Positions 47,151-55,645 of a DNA stretch of 64,000 bases are shown piece by piece. Made by a program: the position numbers and the translations under genes. Numbering within the stretch: position 1 is the first letter of the stretch; each line of letters begins with the position of its first letter. The notes under the pieces were generated by a model, which worked only from the letters and a program-made list of their open reading frames with translations, did no database searches and had not been told where the DNA came from. The stretch is from Legionella quinlivanii. GTDB lineage: Bacteria; Pseudomonadota; Gammaproteobacteria; Legionellales; Legionellaceae. Location of the stretch: contig NZ_UGOX01000001.1 of NCBI RefSeq assembly GCF_900461555.1, positions 2,431,501 through 2,495,500 of the forward strand. The letters run 5' to 3'.

Positions 47151-48458
47151 ATGAAAATCAAGCAAACGGCAGTTACCGTACAAAGCAACATCCTGGAACA
47201 ATTAAGACAATTAGTTCGTCAAGAAAAGCATGGATATTTCAGTACCAATCATAAAGCAGCATTTCTTAAGCAGTTGGACGAAGCCCTGTCTTTAAACGAT
47301 ACGATGAGTATCAGTGACCTGGCTTGTGCGATATCTACTGTGGAAAATCTGCTTATTAAACCCGAAGGAGCTACTGCGGCAATTCATTTCAAAGACTATC
47401 TGGACAGCAAACAATATCGAATATTAGATGAAGCTCAATCAATACCCGCTTCATCAGGGAAAAAACTTTCGATTATTGTCCCAGGGGGCGATACCGAGAT
47501 AAGCAGTTTGCTGATAAAGCTGCATGAATCCTTACTGAGCAGTTATCAGTTATCCCGCAATCATGCCGCAGGTCAGATTCCTGTCAGTAAAGTAAAATAC
47601 AGCACCGAGCAGCTACAAAGCACTCAATCATTTTTTGATTTGGAATTAACGAGCCAGCAGGCGCAACTTCCCGACAGCGCTACCATTGTTAAAGATATCC
47701 AGCGCAAGGGGGTGACTCTTAATGGAAAAGTGATCACAGCCAAAGACAGTAATGATAATAATGATCCCTGGATTCGACAGGCCATTGAAAATTTCACAGG
47801 CGATCAGATTCATACCGCCGGCTCACAGGCCAATAAAATCTATCATTTTGGCGGCCAGTTTCTTGAAGCTATTTTACTACAGGAGTTCACCCATAGCATG
47901 CAGCTAGCTACTAATCCGGATTTTATTCTTGAGCGCGGTATGGTTAAAGGCCACATCGACTGGGTTAAGAATCCTGAAAATCGAGAAATTTCTGCAAAAG
48001 TTAATCTGAAAATCTTCACCTGTTCCACTGCAGATCTCGATGATGTCGAGGATCCGCAGAAGTTTTTCACCATTGGCAGTGATGGTTCTTCGCTTGTTCA
48101 GGTAGTTAATGATGATCTTGAAAAGGTCATTCCCCGAGCCTCAGCGGAGGTCAGTGGAAAAACAAAAGGCAATATTGTGCCTGTTTGTGAGTTAAACGGA
48201 ACAGTCAGGATGGTGTTTGATCAGAGTCAGGGCGCATGTCATTTGAAGGTTTCTGAATTTACCAACAAAATCTACACGCCAGACTTAATTTCAGATAAAG
48301 CGCTTCAGTTTATTCCAGTCGAAAAAGCGGCTCCCGAGGCTCCTGTAAAAGTTGGCACAGCCAGCCTTTTGGCAAGTTTTGGACAATTCGCTCTGCCTAA
48401 AGCATCCAGAATTGAAGAAGCACCCGCATCTGATACACCCACTTTTGGGAGCAACTAA
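47151..48458 (+). CDS. Unknown 435-residue protein, candidate secreted effector
   Basis: A soluble protein without signal peptide or membrane segments. The N-terminal 170 residues are mainly helical (NILEQLRQLVRQEKHGYF; LKQLDEALSLND), followed by a mixed region (TAGSQANKIYHFGGQFLEAI; LERGMVKGHIDWVKNPEN) and a beta-rich part (FFTIGSDGSSLVQVVNDDLE; NIVPVCELNGTVRMVFD). The tail EEAPASDTPTFGSN is Glu/Ser/Pro-rich, a feature of many Dot/Icm substrates. I do not recognise any domain. It stands alone and is followed by a short palindrome at 48479-48511. Confidence 0.65.
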   Translation: MKIKQTAVTVQSNILEQLRQLVRQEKHGYFSTNHKAAFLKQLDEALSLNDTMSISDLACAISTVENLLIKPEGATAAIHFKDYLDSKQYRILDEAQSIPASSGKKLSIIVPGGDTEISSLLIKLHESLLSSYQLSRNHAAGQIPVSKVKYSTEQLQSTQSFFDLELTSQQAQLPDSATIVKDIQRKGVTLNGKVITAKDSNDNNDPWIRQAIENFTGDQIHTAGSQANKIYHFGGQFLEAILLQEFTHSMQLATNPDFILERGMVKGHIDWVKNPENREISAKVNLKIFTCSTADLDDVEDPQKFFTIGSDGSSLVQVVNDDLEKVIPRASAEVSGKTKGNIVPVCELNGTVRMVFDQSQGACHLKVSEFTNKIYTPDLISDKALQFIPVEKAAPEAPVKVGTASLLASFGQFALPKASRIEEAPASDTPTFGSN

Positions 48459-48478
48459 AGTAAAGATTATCCTTATCT

Positions 48479-48511
48479 GTCTCGAAGACTCACGCTGTGT
48501 TCCTTCGAGAC
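48479..48511. repeat. GTCTCGAAG palindrome
   Basis: GTCTCGAAG (48479-48487) and CTTCGAGAC (48503-48511) form a perfect 9-bp stem with a 15-bp loop. It resembles widely dispersed bacterial palindromes with the CTTCGAGACGG end and may also end the preceding transcript; no T-run follows. Confidence 0.55.
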
Positions 48512-48634
48512 GGTTCGCTATTTCTCAGAATAAACTGAAGCCGCATTAAATAAACAAATCTCATTCATAGACTATACTTAATTAGTAACGATATTTTTTA
48601 AAGAATAATCGACAACTAGTTAAGGAACGATGAA

Positions 48635-48931
48635 ATGGACAATTCAAATCTTAATCAACCACGATCAAATGGACCGCAAATGAGCAATCAATCTGGATTT
48701 AAATCACAATCCCATGTAGGTGAAGCAGCTAGTCAGCTTCTCGAAGAAGGTAAAAAACTGGCAAATGAACTCTATCAAGAGAATATTGCCCAGAAAGTGA
48801 ATGAAGCACAGGAAACAGTGAAACAATATTCTGATGAGTTAACTGAAAAGGTAAAAACCAATCCGCTGAGTGCATTATTAATCGCTGGAGGCATTGGGTT
48901 CGTGTTGGCCAAAGTTTTATCTATAAAATGA
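48635..48931 (+). CDS. DUF883/ElaB-like membrane-anchored protein
   Basis: A 98-residue protein with a polar Asn/Gln/Ser-rich start, an amphipathic helical part (EAASQLLEEGKKLANELYQENI, QKVNEAQETVKQYSDEL) and a C-terminal membrane anchor KTNPLSALLIAGGIGFVLAKV. This matches the ElaB/YqjD/DUF883 layout, whose members bind ribosomes through the N-terminal part and sit in the inner membrane. The ATG follows AAGGAA. It is the first gene of a three-gene cassette; it overlaps the next gene by 4 bp. Confidence 0.82.
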   Translation: MDNSNLNQPRSNGPQMSNQSGFKSQSHVGEAASQLLEEGKKLANELYQENIAQKVNEAQETVKQYSDELTEKVKTNPLSALLIAGGIGFVLAKVLSIK

Positions 48932-49356
48932 GTAACCTATTTGAAACGATAACAGGCCTTGTTTCCAGTAAACTGGAAAGCTATAAGTTACTCGCGAAAG
49001 TATTCCAGCTGGAAACAAGACTGGCGGCAATGGGGGTTTTGCCTCTCATTATCCATACAGTCCTGTTTTTGATTATCAGCATGACTTTATGGCTACTGAT
49101 AATGTCGCTGGTGGCCTATGGTTTATTTTATCTCCTTGGCAGTATCGCCTTAGCCTTATTGCTAGTAGTCGTTTTAAACCTGGGGATAATGTATACCGTT
49201 TACAGGCTTGCCCTTTCAAATGTAAGAAAGATGAGTTTTGAAAAAACCCGAGAATATTTTTCTCACCATCCGGAAGATATCCATGATGAAGCAGAGACAA
49301 CAAATCTACCAAGAGCTGATGCAGACAGACATGCGGTTAAAGCTCGAGTTGAGTAA
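48928..49356 (+). CDS. Phage holin family / YqjE-like membrane protein
   Basis: A 142-residue protein with two long hydrophobic segments around residues 32-58 and 65-90 and polar ends. The layout fits the putative actinobacterial holin-X/YqjE family, which commonly follows an ElaB/YqjD gene. There are no other phage genes here, so a lysis role is unlikely. The start overlaps the DUF883 stop (ATGA), and the end overlaps the next gene by 74 bp. Confidence 0.8.
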   Translation: MSNLFETITGLVSSKLESYKLLAKVFQLETRLAAMGVLPLIIHTVLFLIISMTLWLLIMSLVAYGLFYLLGSIALALLLVVVLNLGIMYTVYRLALSNVRKMSFEKTREYFSHHPEDIHDEAETTNLPRADADRHAVKARVE

Positions 49357-49579
49357 AGTTCGCTATTATAAGCGAAATCTTGACTACAACATGGGTGATA
49401 AACGCATGGTTGCCCTTGGAGCGCTTCCACTGGTATTTTTGGGATGGAAAATGATTCGGGCTTCAGGGATTTTTGCTTTTTTAAAAGAAGCAGCAAAATT
49501 CGCCCTGCTGACAGCAATCGGCAGTATGAAAAGAAATTTTCTGCTGAATCTGAAGTCACTAATCAGCCGCTCTTTTTAA
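49283..49579 (+). CDS. Small membrane protein, third gene of the ElaB-like cassette
   Basis: A 98-residue protein starting MMKQRQQIYQELMQTDM, basic and helical, with a hydrophobic segment near residues 44-55 (LGALPLVFLGWKMI) and a further weakly hydrophobic helix. GGAAG lies 6 bp before the ATG pair, and the gene starts inside the preceding one with a 74-bp overlap, which suggests coupling. An upstream in-frame ATG at 49238 is less likely. Layout corresponds to the YqjK position of E. coli yqjD-yqjE-yqjK, but homology is not evident. Confidence 0.6.
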   Translation: MMKQRQQIYQELMQTDMRLKLELSKVRYYKRNLDYNMGDKRMVALGALPLVFLGWKMIRASGIFAFLKEAAKFALLTAIGSMKRNFLLNLKSLISRSF

Positions 49580-49608
49580 ATCTCATTTTCTCACTTTGTC
49601 GCATTTTT

Positions 49609-49693
49609 GTCTTTGCGAACAAAGTGAAGCAATCAAGATCGAAGCCTGAATAAAGCCAGACTCTGGATTGCTTCGCTAATGCTCGCAAAGACG
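49609..49693. repeat. CGTCTTTGCG palindromic repeat, copy 2
   Basis: GTCTTTGCGAACAAAGTGAA on the left and GCGAAGCAATCC-complement words on the right, ending CGCAAAGACG. The arms pair over much of the element. It lies between two convergent genes. Confidence 0.75.
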
Positions 49694-49728
49694 ATTTTGT
49701 GGCAATTAACAGTATAACTTTTCATCCA

Positions 49729-50679
49729 TTATCGGAGCCCGGTATTCAAACCGAGAGCCAAAGGCAATTGATCAGCCATCGCGGTTCCAATATTTTTGCT
49801 GACTTTTTCAAATACACTTTGCTTATAAGTGTAATCAGATACCGTGTCAATCTTGATAGTATCTCTCGCTAATTGACCGCTGCTGGCTATACCGTCAATT
49901 AAACCGCGCTGTTTAGCCTGTGTTCCAGTCCAGAACAAACCGGAAAAAGTCTGATCATCAATGAGCAGACGCGTGCCCCGCCCTTCTTTAACTTTGGCGA
50001 TGAATTGCTGATGAATATCATCCAGCATGGTTTGCATCAGCTGAGTTTGCTCTGGAGTGATTGGGGAAAAGGGATCCAGTATTCCCTTGTTGTTGCCTGC
50101 GGTTTGCAAGCGCCTGGTAATCCCGAGCTTCTGCATGGCATCTACGAAACCAAAGCCGTTATACAAAACCCCGATCGATCCCACAAGACTTGATTCATCC
50201 GCATAAATTTCATCAGCGCCAACCGCCACATAATAAGCAGCGGATGCGCAAATATCCACGCACACGGCATACACCTTAATATCTGGATATTTGCTGCGAT
50301 AGTATTTTAATGAGTTATACATATAACTGGCTTGCACTGGGCTGCCGCCAGGACTGTTGATTCGCAAAATCAATGCCTTTAAGCCTTTATTTTTATAAGC
50401 GGCATCCAGACCTTTTGCAAAATTTTCAGCATTATTACTCTGTGTATCGAAGATGCTGCCATTGACATCAATTAAACCGACATGAGGTTTGCTGCCTGCT
50501 CCCTTTTCTTCAGTATCCCAGGCTGCTTCATAAACAATCCAGACAATTAATAGCAAAAACAGAATACGCCAGACCCATCTCCAGCGTCGTTTGCGTTTTT
50601 GTTCTTTCATAAATTCAATTACAATTTGATTTAGCAGGACTTGAGAATCCGCGGAATTCTCTACTGAAGGATTATTCAT
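49729..50679 (-). CDS. sppA: S49 family peptidase, SppA-like signal peptide peptidase
   Basis: A 316-residue membrane-anchored serine protease of the short bacterial SppA type. One N-terminal transmembrane segment (about residues 37-53) is followed by a ClpP-like fold: ALILRINSPGGSPVQA (oxyanion region), VDICASAAYYVAVGADEIYA (nucleophile Ser in CASAAY) and the general base Lys expected in TAGNNKGILDPFSP. Single-domain length excludes the long E. coli SppA type; it should cleave released signal peptides in the inner membrane. It is divergent from clpB with an 86-bp gap. SohB is an alternative name for related proteins. Confidence 0.88.
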   Translation of the reverse strand: MNNPSVENSADSQVLLNQIVIEFMKEQKRKRRWRWVWRILFLLLIVWIVYEAAWDTEEKGAGSKPHVGLIDVNGSIFDTQSNNAENFAKGLDAAYKNKGLKALILRINSPGGSPVQASYMYNSLKYYRSKYPDIKVYAVCVDICASAAYYVAVGADEIYADESSLVGSIGVLYNGFGFVDAMQKLGITRRLQTAGNNKGILDPFSPITPEQTQLMQTMLDDIHQQFIAKVKEGRGTRLLIDDQTFSGLFWTGTQAKQRGLIDGIASSGQLARDTIKIDTVSDYTYKQSVFEKVSKNIGTAMADQLPLALGLNTGLR

Positions 50680-50690
50680 TGTTGCGGCTA

Positions 50691-50719
50691 CTTGATTTTA
50701 AAAAATGAACCCACATTTT
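50691..50719 (+). promoter_or_regulatory. Predicted sigma-32 (RpoH) heat-shock promoter of clpB
   Basis: CTTGAT (50691-50696) and CCACATTTT (50711-50719) with a 14-bp spacer. The -35 matches CTTGAA at five of six positions and the -10 is close to CCCCATNTA. The predicted start is about 40 bp before the clpB ATG. Confidence 0.6.
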
Positions 50720-50765
50720 ACGGCAGATAGCGGTTAAATTAAATAACAAAAAAGAGGTTCCTCTT

Positions 50766-53345
50766 ATGCGCATGGACAAGTTAACATCAAAGTTCCAAAT
50801 GGCCCTTGCTGACGCACAATCTTTAGCGTTAGGAAAAGATAATGGCTTTATTGAGCCGGAACATGTTATGAAAGCCTTGCTCGATCAGCAAGGAGGCAGC
50901 TGCCGCGCTTTGCTGGCAAAGGCAGCAGTCAATCTCACTGAGTTTAAAACCTTGCTTGATCAGGCGCTCGACAAGCTGCCTAAAGTCAGCGGCACTGGCG
51001 GCGAAATTCATATATCCAATGCCCTGAACCGGCTTCTTAATCTGACTGACAAACTTTCCCAACAAAAAAAAGACAGCTATATCTCAAGCGAGATGTTCAT
51101 ACTGGCTGTTATCAGTGAAGACAGTCATTTAAGTAAAATCCTGAAACAGGCAGGCGCCACGACTCAGTCTATTGAAAAAGCTATCAATGAATTGCGGGGC
51201 GGAGCCGCAGTCAATGATCCTAATGCTGAAGAGCAGCGGCAGGCTTTGGAAAAATACACCATCGACTTAACTGCCAGAGCGGAGCAGGGAAAACTTGATC
51301 CCGTAATTGGCCGGGATGATGAAATTCGACGAACTATCCAGGTACTCCAGCGGCGAACCAAGAATAATCCTGTCCTTATTGGCGAGCCTGGCGTCGGTAA
51401 AACAGCCATTGTTGAAGGCCTGGCTCAGCGTATAATCAATGGTGAGGTTCCAGAAGGTTTAAAGAGTAAACGCCTCTTGTCTCTTGATATGGGCGCTTTA
51501 ATTGCCGGAGCCAAATACCGTGGTGAATTTGAAGAACGTTTAAAGGCCGTTTTAAATGATCTCGCGAAGCAGGAAGGCCAAATCATTCTCTTCATAGACG
51601 AATTGCATACAATGGTTGGAGCTGGTAAAGCAGAAGGTGCTATGGATGCGGGCAATATGTTAAAACCTGCACTTGCGCGCGGCGAGCTTCATTGCATCGG
51701 TGCCACTACTCTGGACGAATACCGTCAATACATTGAAAAAGACGCCGCTCTTGAGCGCCGTTTTCAGAAAGTGCTGGTTGACGAACCGTCTGTAGAAGAT
51801 ACGATCGCCATACTTCGAGGTTTGAAGGAACGTTATGAAGTACATCATGGCGTTGAGATTACCGATCCGGCAATTGTTGCCGCAGCCACCCTTTCCTATC
51901 GTTATATTACGGATCGACAACTGCCCGATAAAGCTATTGACTTAATCGACGAAGCAGCCAGCCAAATCCGCATGGAAATTGATTCCAAGCCAGAAAGTCT
52001 GGATAAGCTTGAGCGTCGATTGATTCAATTGAAAATTGAACGGGAAGCCTTAAAAAAGGAACATGACGAAGCCTCCAAAAAGCGTTTACAGGATTTACAA
52101 ACCAATATTGATGAGCTGGAAAGAAATTATGCCGATCTGGAAGAAGTATGGAAGTCTGAAAAAGCTTCCTTGCAGGGAGCGACACAAATCAAGGAATCTT
52201 TGGAACAGGCCAAAGTCGAGCTGGAAACGGCAAGACGCGCAGGCGATCTGACCCGAATGTCTGAGCTTCAATACGGACGAATTCCTGAACTGGAAAAACA
52301 GTTAACTAAAGTTAATGAAGCCGAAAAAACAGAAAATCGACTGGTACGCAATAAAGTCACCGAAGAGGAAATCGCCGATGTTGTCTCCAAATGGACCGGT
52401 ATTCCTGTTGCAAAAATGCTTGAAGGCGAGAGAGAAAAACTTTTGCATATGGAAGACGCCCTGCACAAACGTCTGATTGGGCAGAATGAAGCCGTTGACG
52501 CGGTAGCCAATGCCATTCGCCGCTCACGCGCCGGTCTGTCAGATCCGAACCGTCCGATTGGTTCCTTCTTATTTCTTGGGCCTACCGGAGTCGGTAAGAC
52601 GGAGTTATGCAAAGCACTGGCAAGCTTTCTTTTTGATACCAGCGATGCAATGGTGCGTATCGACATGTCCGAATTTATGGAAAAACATTCAGTCGCTCGT
52701 CTTATCGGCGCCCCTCCTGGTTACGTAGGCTATGAAGAAGGCGGTTATCTGACAGAAGCTATCCGACGACGCCCCTACTCGGTCATCCTGCTGGACGAAA
52801 TCGAAAAGGCCCATTCAGACGTCTTCAATATCCTGTTGCAGGTCATGGACGATGGACGTTTGACCGATGGACAGGGACGAACTGTTGATTTTCGCAATGC
52901 AGTGATCGTAATGACCTCCAACCTGGGTTCTCATCTCATTCAGGATATGGCTAAAAAGCTCAGTTATGATCAGTTAAAAGCCGCGGTGATGGAAATTGTC
53001 ACCCAGCATTTCCGACCTGAATTCATAAACCGTATTGATGATACGGTGGTATTCCATCCTCTGAACAAAGAGCAGATAGCAACCATCGCCGCTATTCAAA
53101 TAAGTTACTTACAGCAGCGCCTGCAGCAGCAGGATATTCAGCTTTCAGTAACTCCGGATGCCCTTGCACATCTAGCGGCAGCAGGCTTTGACCCCGTGTA
53201 TGGAGCCAGACCCTTAAAACGGATCATTCAACAAAAGCTTGAAAACCCGCTAGCTCAGGCCTTATTAACCGGGGAATTCAAATCAGGCGATACCATCAAG
53301 GCAAGTTGGGAAGACGACAGCTTGCAATTTCACATTGCGAATTGA
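50766..53345 (+). CDS. clpB: ATP-dependent disaggregase ClpB
   Basis: An 859-residue AAA+ disaggregase that, with DnaK, rescues aggregated proteins after heat stress. Order of domains: N-domain (residues 1-145, starting [14 protein letters not shown]), NBD1 with [15 protein letters not shown] and Walker B LFIDELHT, the coiled-coil middle domain (about residues 410-530), NBD2 with [19 protein letters not shown] and LLDEIEKAH, and the C-terminal small domain [20 protein letters not shown]. The middle domain separates it from ClpA. It is monocistronic, with a heat-shock-like promoter and an intrinsic terminator. Confidence 0.98.
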   Translation: MRMDKLTSKFQMALADAQSLALGKDNGFIEPEHVMKALLDQQGGSCRALLAKAAVNLTEFKTLLDQALDKLPKVSGTGGEIHISNALNRLLNLTDKLSQQKKDSYISSEMFILAVISEDSHLSKILKQAGATTQSIEKAINELRGGAAVNDPNAEEQRQALEKYTIDLTARAEQGKLDPVIGRDDEIRRTIQVLQRRTKNNPVLIGEPGVGKTAIVEGLAQRIINGEVPEGLKSKRLLSLDMGALIAGAKYRGEFEERLKAVLNDLAKQEGQIILFIDELHTMVGAGKAEGAMDAGNMLKPALARGELHCIGATTLDEYRQYIEKDAALERRFQKVLVDEPSVEDTIAILRGLKERYEVHHGVEITDPAIVAAATLSYRYITDRQLPDKAIDLIDEAASQIRMEIDSKPESLDKLERRLIQLKIEREALKKEHDEASKKRLQDLQTNIDELERNYADLEEVWKSEKASLQGATQIKESLEQAKVELETARRAGDLTRMSELQYGRIPELEKQLTKVNEAEKTENRLVRNKVTEEEIADVVSKWTGIPVAKMLEGEREKLLHMEDALHKRLIGQNEAVDAVANAIRRSRAGLSDPNRPIGSFLFLGPTGVGKTELCKALASFLFDTSDAMVRIDMSEFMEKHSVARLIGAPPGYVGYEEGGYLTEAIRRRPYSVILLDEIEKAHSDVFNILLQVMDDGRLTDGQGRTVDFRNAVIVMTSNLGSHLIQDMAKKLSYDQLKAAVMEIVTQHFRPEFINRIDDTVVFHPLNKEQIATIAAIQISYLQQRLQQQDIQLSVTPDALAHLAAAGFDPVYGARPLKRIIQQKLENPLAQALLTGEFKSGDTIKASWEDDSLQFHIAN

Positions 53346-53352
53346 TTTTAAA

Positions 53353-53380
53353 TTCTTCCCGCTCCGCGGGAAGAACTTTT
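53353..53380 (+). terminator. Intrinsic terminator of clpB
   Basis: TTCTTCCCGC and GCGGGAAGAA form a perfect 10-bp stem with a TCC loop, beginning 8 bp after the clpB stop, followed by CTTTT. The convergent unknown gene ends 23 bp later. Confidence 0.75.
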
Positions 53381-53402
53381 GAAGGAACTGGAATCTGCCC
53401 CC

Positions 53403-54683
53403 CTAACTAGGCACCATACTGCTGCGCTTTTCCTCTGCATTTTTTCCTTGCAGCAGCAGCTGGTATTCTTCGGTTAAATTGTTAAAGTCCTCATTGAGGA
53501 CCTTTAATCCAAGCTTTTCCCAAGGTGTATTTTTTAGTACTGGCGCATAGACCTCACCTAATTTACTCCTGAAAGTAGCAAAAATATCCAGTGCATCATG
53601 AACCGACTCAGGGTCAATTAATCCAAGCCCTGAATGAATGGCATGATGGCAGAGTTTGTAAAGAATAGATTCTTTCAAATCTTTTTTCTTCATTTGCTCT
53701 GAGCACATAATATAAACAGCCAGCAGAGAGTGGCTTAACATACCGTTTAACCGAATACGCATATGTTTTACAAGATCTAACACATTGTCAGCATCTTTTT
53801 CAAATTCAAAGCGTTCAGCACAATATTCAAATACACTCATCAATTCTCTCGGCACCAGGGTTTTAGCCCAGGCTAGCATTTCATCTCCATCGTTGAAGGG
53901 ACCAGAGGAAGCTGCCTGAATTTCTAACTGCTTAAGTATTTCCGAAATTCTGGTTTCACAACTGACAAAAGAGTTTTTCATCGATAACACAAAATGAACA
54001 TAAGGAATTTGCTTTTTAATGTCATGATAGGTTTTATCTTTATTAATTTTTTCTTTTGCGTTGGATATAAATCCCTCTAATTTTAAAAAATATTGCGCCT
54101 TTTGATCACGGACATGCGGCAAGGCTTGCCAGGTAAATTCAGTTGTTTCCGTTTTGTAAGCCTGATTTAAAAATTTATGATAGGCTTTTAAATATTCTTT
54201 CAAGGCATAAGGATGTTTCTTAAAATACTCAGACAGCGACCTGGAATCTGTGATTGTGTTCTTCTCTATATCCAGAATTTTTCGTAATTTTGTATATAAA
54301 ACACTATTTTCGCGATCCCAGAAATACCATGAGGTATATCCCGTATTCATCCGAAAAAATCGATCGAATATTGCCCCCATTAAAATATCTCTGCACTCTG
54401 CCTCATATTCATCACGATCAACATTTTGCGCCTTAGCTCTCTCGTCAATTTCCTCAGGTTTGGGTAGTAAGGCCATAGTTTGAATGAGCAGCGTTACATA
54501 TTCTTCATTGGTCTTATAGCTTTTAGCCGCAGCTTCCGCATAATCTTTTTTTAGTTTATCCAAATGCTCAAACAAATATTCATAGGTAGGCGGAGTATAG
54601 CCTCTGGCTTTTTGAACAAAATCCTTTTTTAGCGAAGCTGTTTTCTCTAACAGATGCGATAAGGGTGGCTTACGATATCCCAT
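53403..54683 (-). CDS. Unknown 426-residue protein, paralogue of the adjacent gene
   Basis: A soluble, largely helical and Lys-rich protein. The start MGYRKPPLSHLLEK follows GGAG; an in-frame ATG 28 codons upstream lies inside the preceding gene and is less likely. Residues about 105-205 (ILMGAIFDRFFRMNTGYTSW through the LNQAYKTETTEFTWQALP stretch) resemble residues about 70-155 of the neighbouring 178-residue protein: IL-GxxxxxW-WD..., ...YxxxLxxYxxFLN...E-TWQALP. The rest (NDGDEMLAWAKTLVPREL and the later KKDLKESILYKLCHHAIHSG) is not recognised. No signal peptide is seen. Effector-like size and composition, but unproven. Confidence 0.7.
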   Translation of the reverse strand: MGYRKPPLSHLLEKTASLKKDFVQKARGYTPPTYEYLFEHLDKLKKDYAEAAAKSYKTNEEYVTLLIQTMALLPKPEEIDERAKAQNVDRDEYEAECRDILMGAIFDRFFRMNTGYTSWYFWDRENSVLYTKLRKILDIEKNTITDSRSLSEYFKKHPYALKEYLKAYHKFLNQAYKTETTEFTWQALPHVRDQKAQYFLKLEGFISNAKEKINKDKTYHDIKKQIPYVHFVLSMKNSFVSCETRISEILKQLEIQAASSGPFNDGDEMLAWAKTLVPRELMSVFEYCAERFEFEKDADNVLDLVKHMRIRLNGMLSHSLLAVYIMCSEQMKKKDLKESILYKLCHHAIHSGLGLIDPESVHDALDIFATFRSKLGEVYAPVLKNTPWEKLGLKVLNEDFNNLTEEYQLLLQGKNAEEKRSSMVPS

Positions 54684-54696
54684 GAGAGCTCCTTTT

Positions 54697-55233
54697 TTAA
54701 CAATAATTAAAAATGCCGCAATTCCAGCTAATCTTTTCTTCCTCGGGCTCCGCGCAAAGCAATGCATGAATTAAACTTTGGGTATCCAGTGGGAAAGCTT
54801 GCCAGGTAGGATTTAACTCCACTGTATTTTGATTATCATTTAGCCAGGTAAAATAATGCCGCAGTGACAGCAATGCGCGCTCATAATACTCTTTTTCCAA
54901 GTGGTGGATGTCATCCACTCCCAGGTGATTCCGCATTGCGTTAAATAAAGATTTATCCCAAATCCACTCTACCGGCGTGTCATGACGCTCCCATATAAAT
55001 ATATACATACCCACTAATATATCGAACTTCAGCTTATCGCTGGCGGATTTATAAAAATTAAGACTTTCCGCGACCAGCTTCAGAAGTTCTGCATCATTCA
55101 AATGTTGAATATTGATTCGATTTAAGGGTAAACAGGAGCCAAAAAATGTACCGAACAACCCAGTGTTATTGCTTCGAGTTAAATCCGCAGGGAGTTTTAT
55201 TGCTTTTTTTTGCAGAACTTTAAAATCTGACAT
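54697..55233 (-). CDS. Unknown 178-residue protein, upstream paralogue
   Basis: The start MSDFKVLQKKAIKLP has GGAGGG 5 bp upstream; an earlier ATG five codons upstream is less well placed. A helical soluble protein whose second half (ILVGMYIFIWERHDTPVEW, then YYERALLSLRHYFTWLND and NPTWQAFPLDTQ) parallels a segment of the 426-residue neighbour, so the two appear to share one domain. It ends NCGIFNYC. The two genes are 13 bp apart and probably co-transcribed. No known family. Confidence 0.65.
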   Translation of the reverse strand: MSDFKVLQKKAIKLPADLTRSNNTGLFGTFFGSCLPLNRINIQHLNDAELLKLVAESLNFYKSASDKLKFDILVGMYIFIWERHDTPVEWIWDKSLFNAMRNHLGVDDIHHLEKEYYERALLSLRHYFTWLNDNQNTVELNPTWQAFPLDTQSLIHALLCAEPEEEKISWNCGIFNYC

Positions 55234-55645
55234 GGCATCCCTCCACAAGCATCCACTCGCAGCTAAAAATCAGCGACGTTGCTAATCCCAATCCATAGTT
55301 TCCTTGGGAACCTTTTTTTTTATAACAATCTGTTAAAGATTTTGCAATATAAATAGTCGATTAACCAGGTTTTTATAGGTGCAAAAAGCAAGCCAGCAAT
55401 ATTGTATGCTGGCATCCTGATTGAATAGGGGCTGAAATATCCGGCAAGATTATTCATTAGGTGCAACTACGTCACTCCCCACGGCCTTGTTGCAGACAAT
55501 AATAGCAACTAACTTGTCGTCTTTGCGAACAAAGTAAAGTAATCCAGATCGAACTTTGAAACAAAGTTATGAGCTGGATTGCTTCGCTAACGCTCGCAAA
55601 GACGGTTTTGTACGCCAGCGGGTGACTGCTGTTCTAGCGACAGCA
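55234..55645. other. Intergenic region with palindromic repeats
   Basis: A 412-bp gap between the unknown gene pair and mpl. It contains a small hairpin at 55392-55413 (GCCAGCA / TGCTGGC), a single GGCCTTGTTGCA word at 55483-55494 like the MITE end at 32167, and repeat copy 3 at 55518-55604. No gene is supported. Confidence 0.6.
55518..55604. repeat. CGTCTTTGCG palindromic repeat, copy 3
   Basis: Begins CGTCTTTGCGAACAAAGT and ends CTAACGCTCGCAAAGACG, with inner AATCCAGATCG and GAGCTGGATT arms. Same orientation as copy 2 and opposite to copy 1. Confidence 0.8.
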
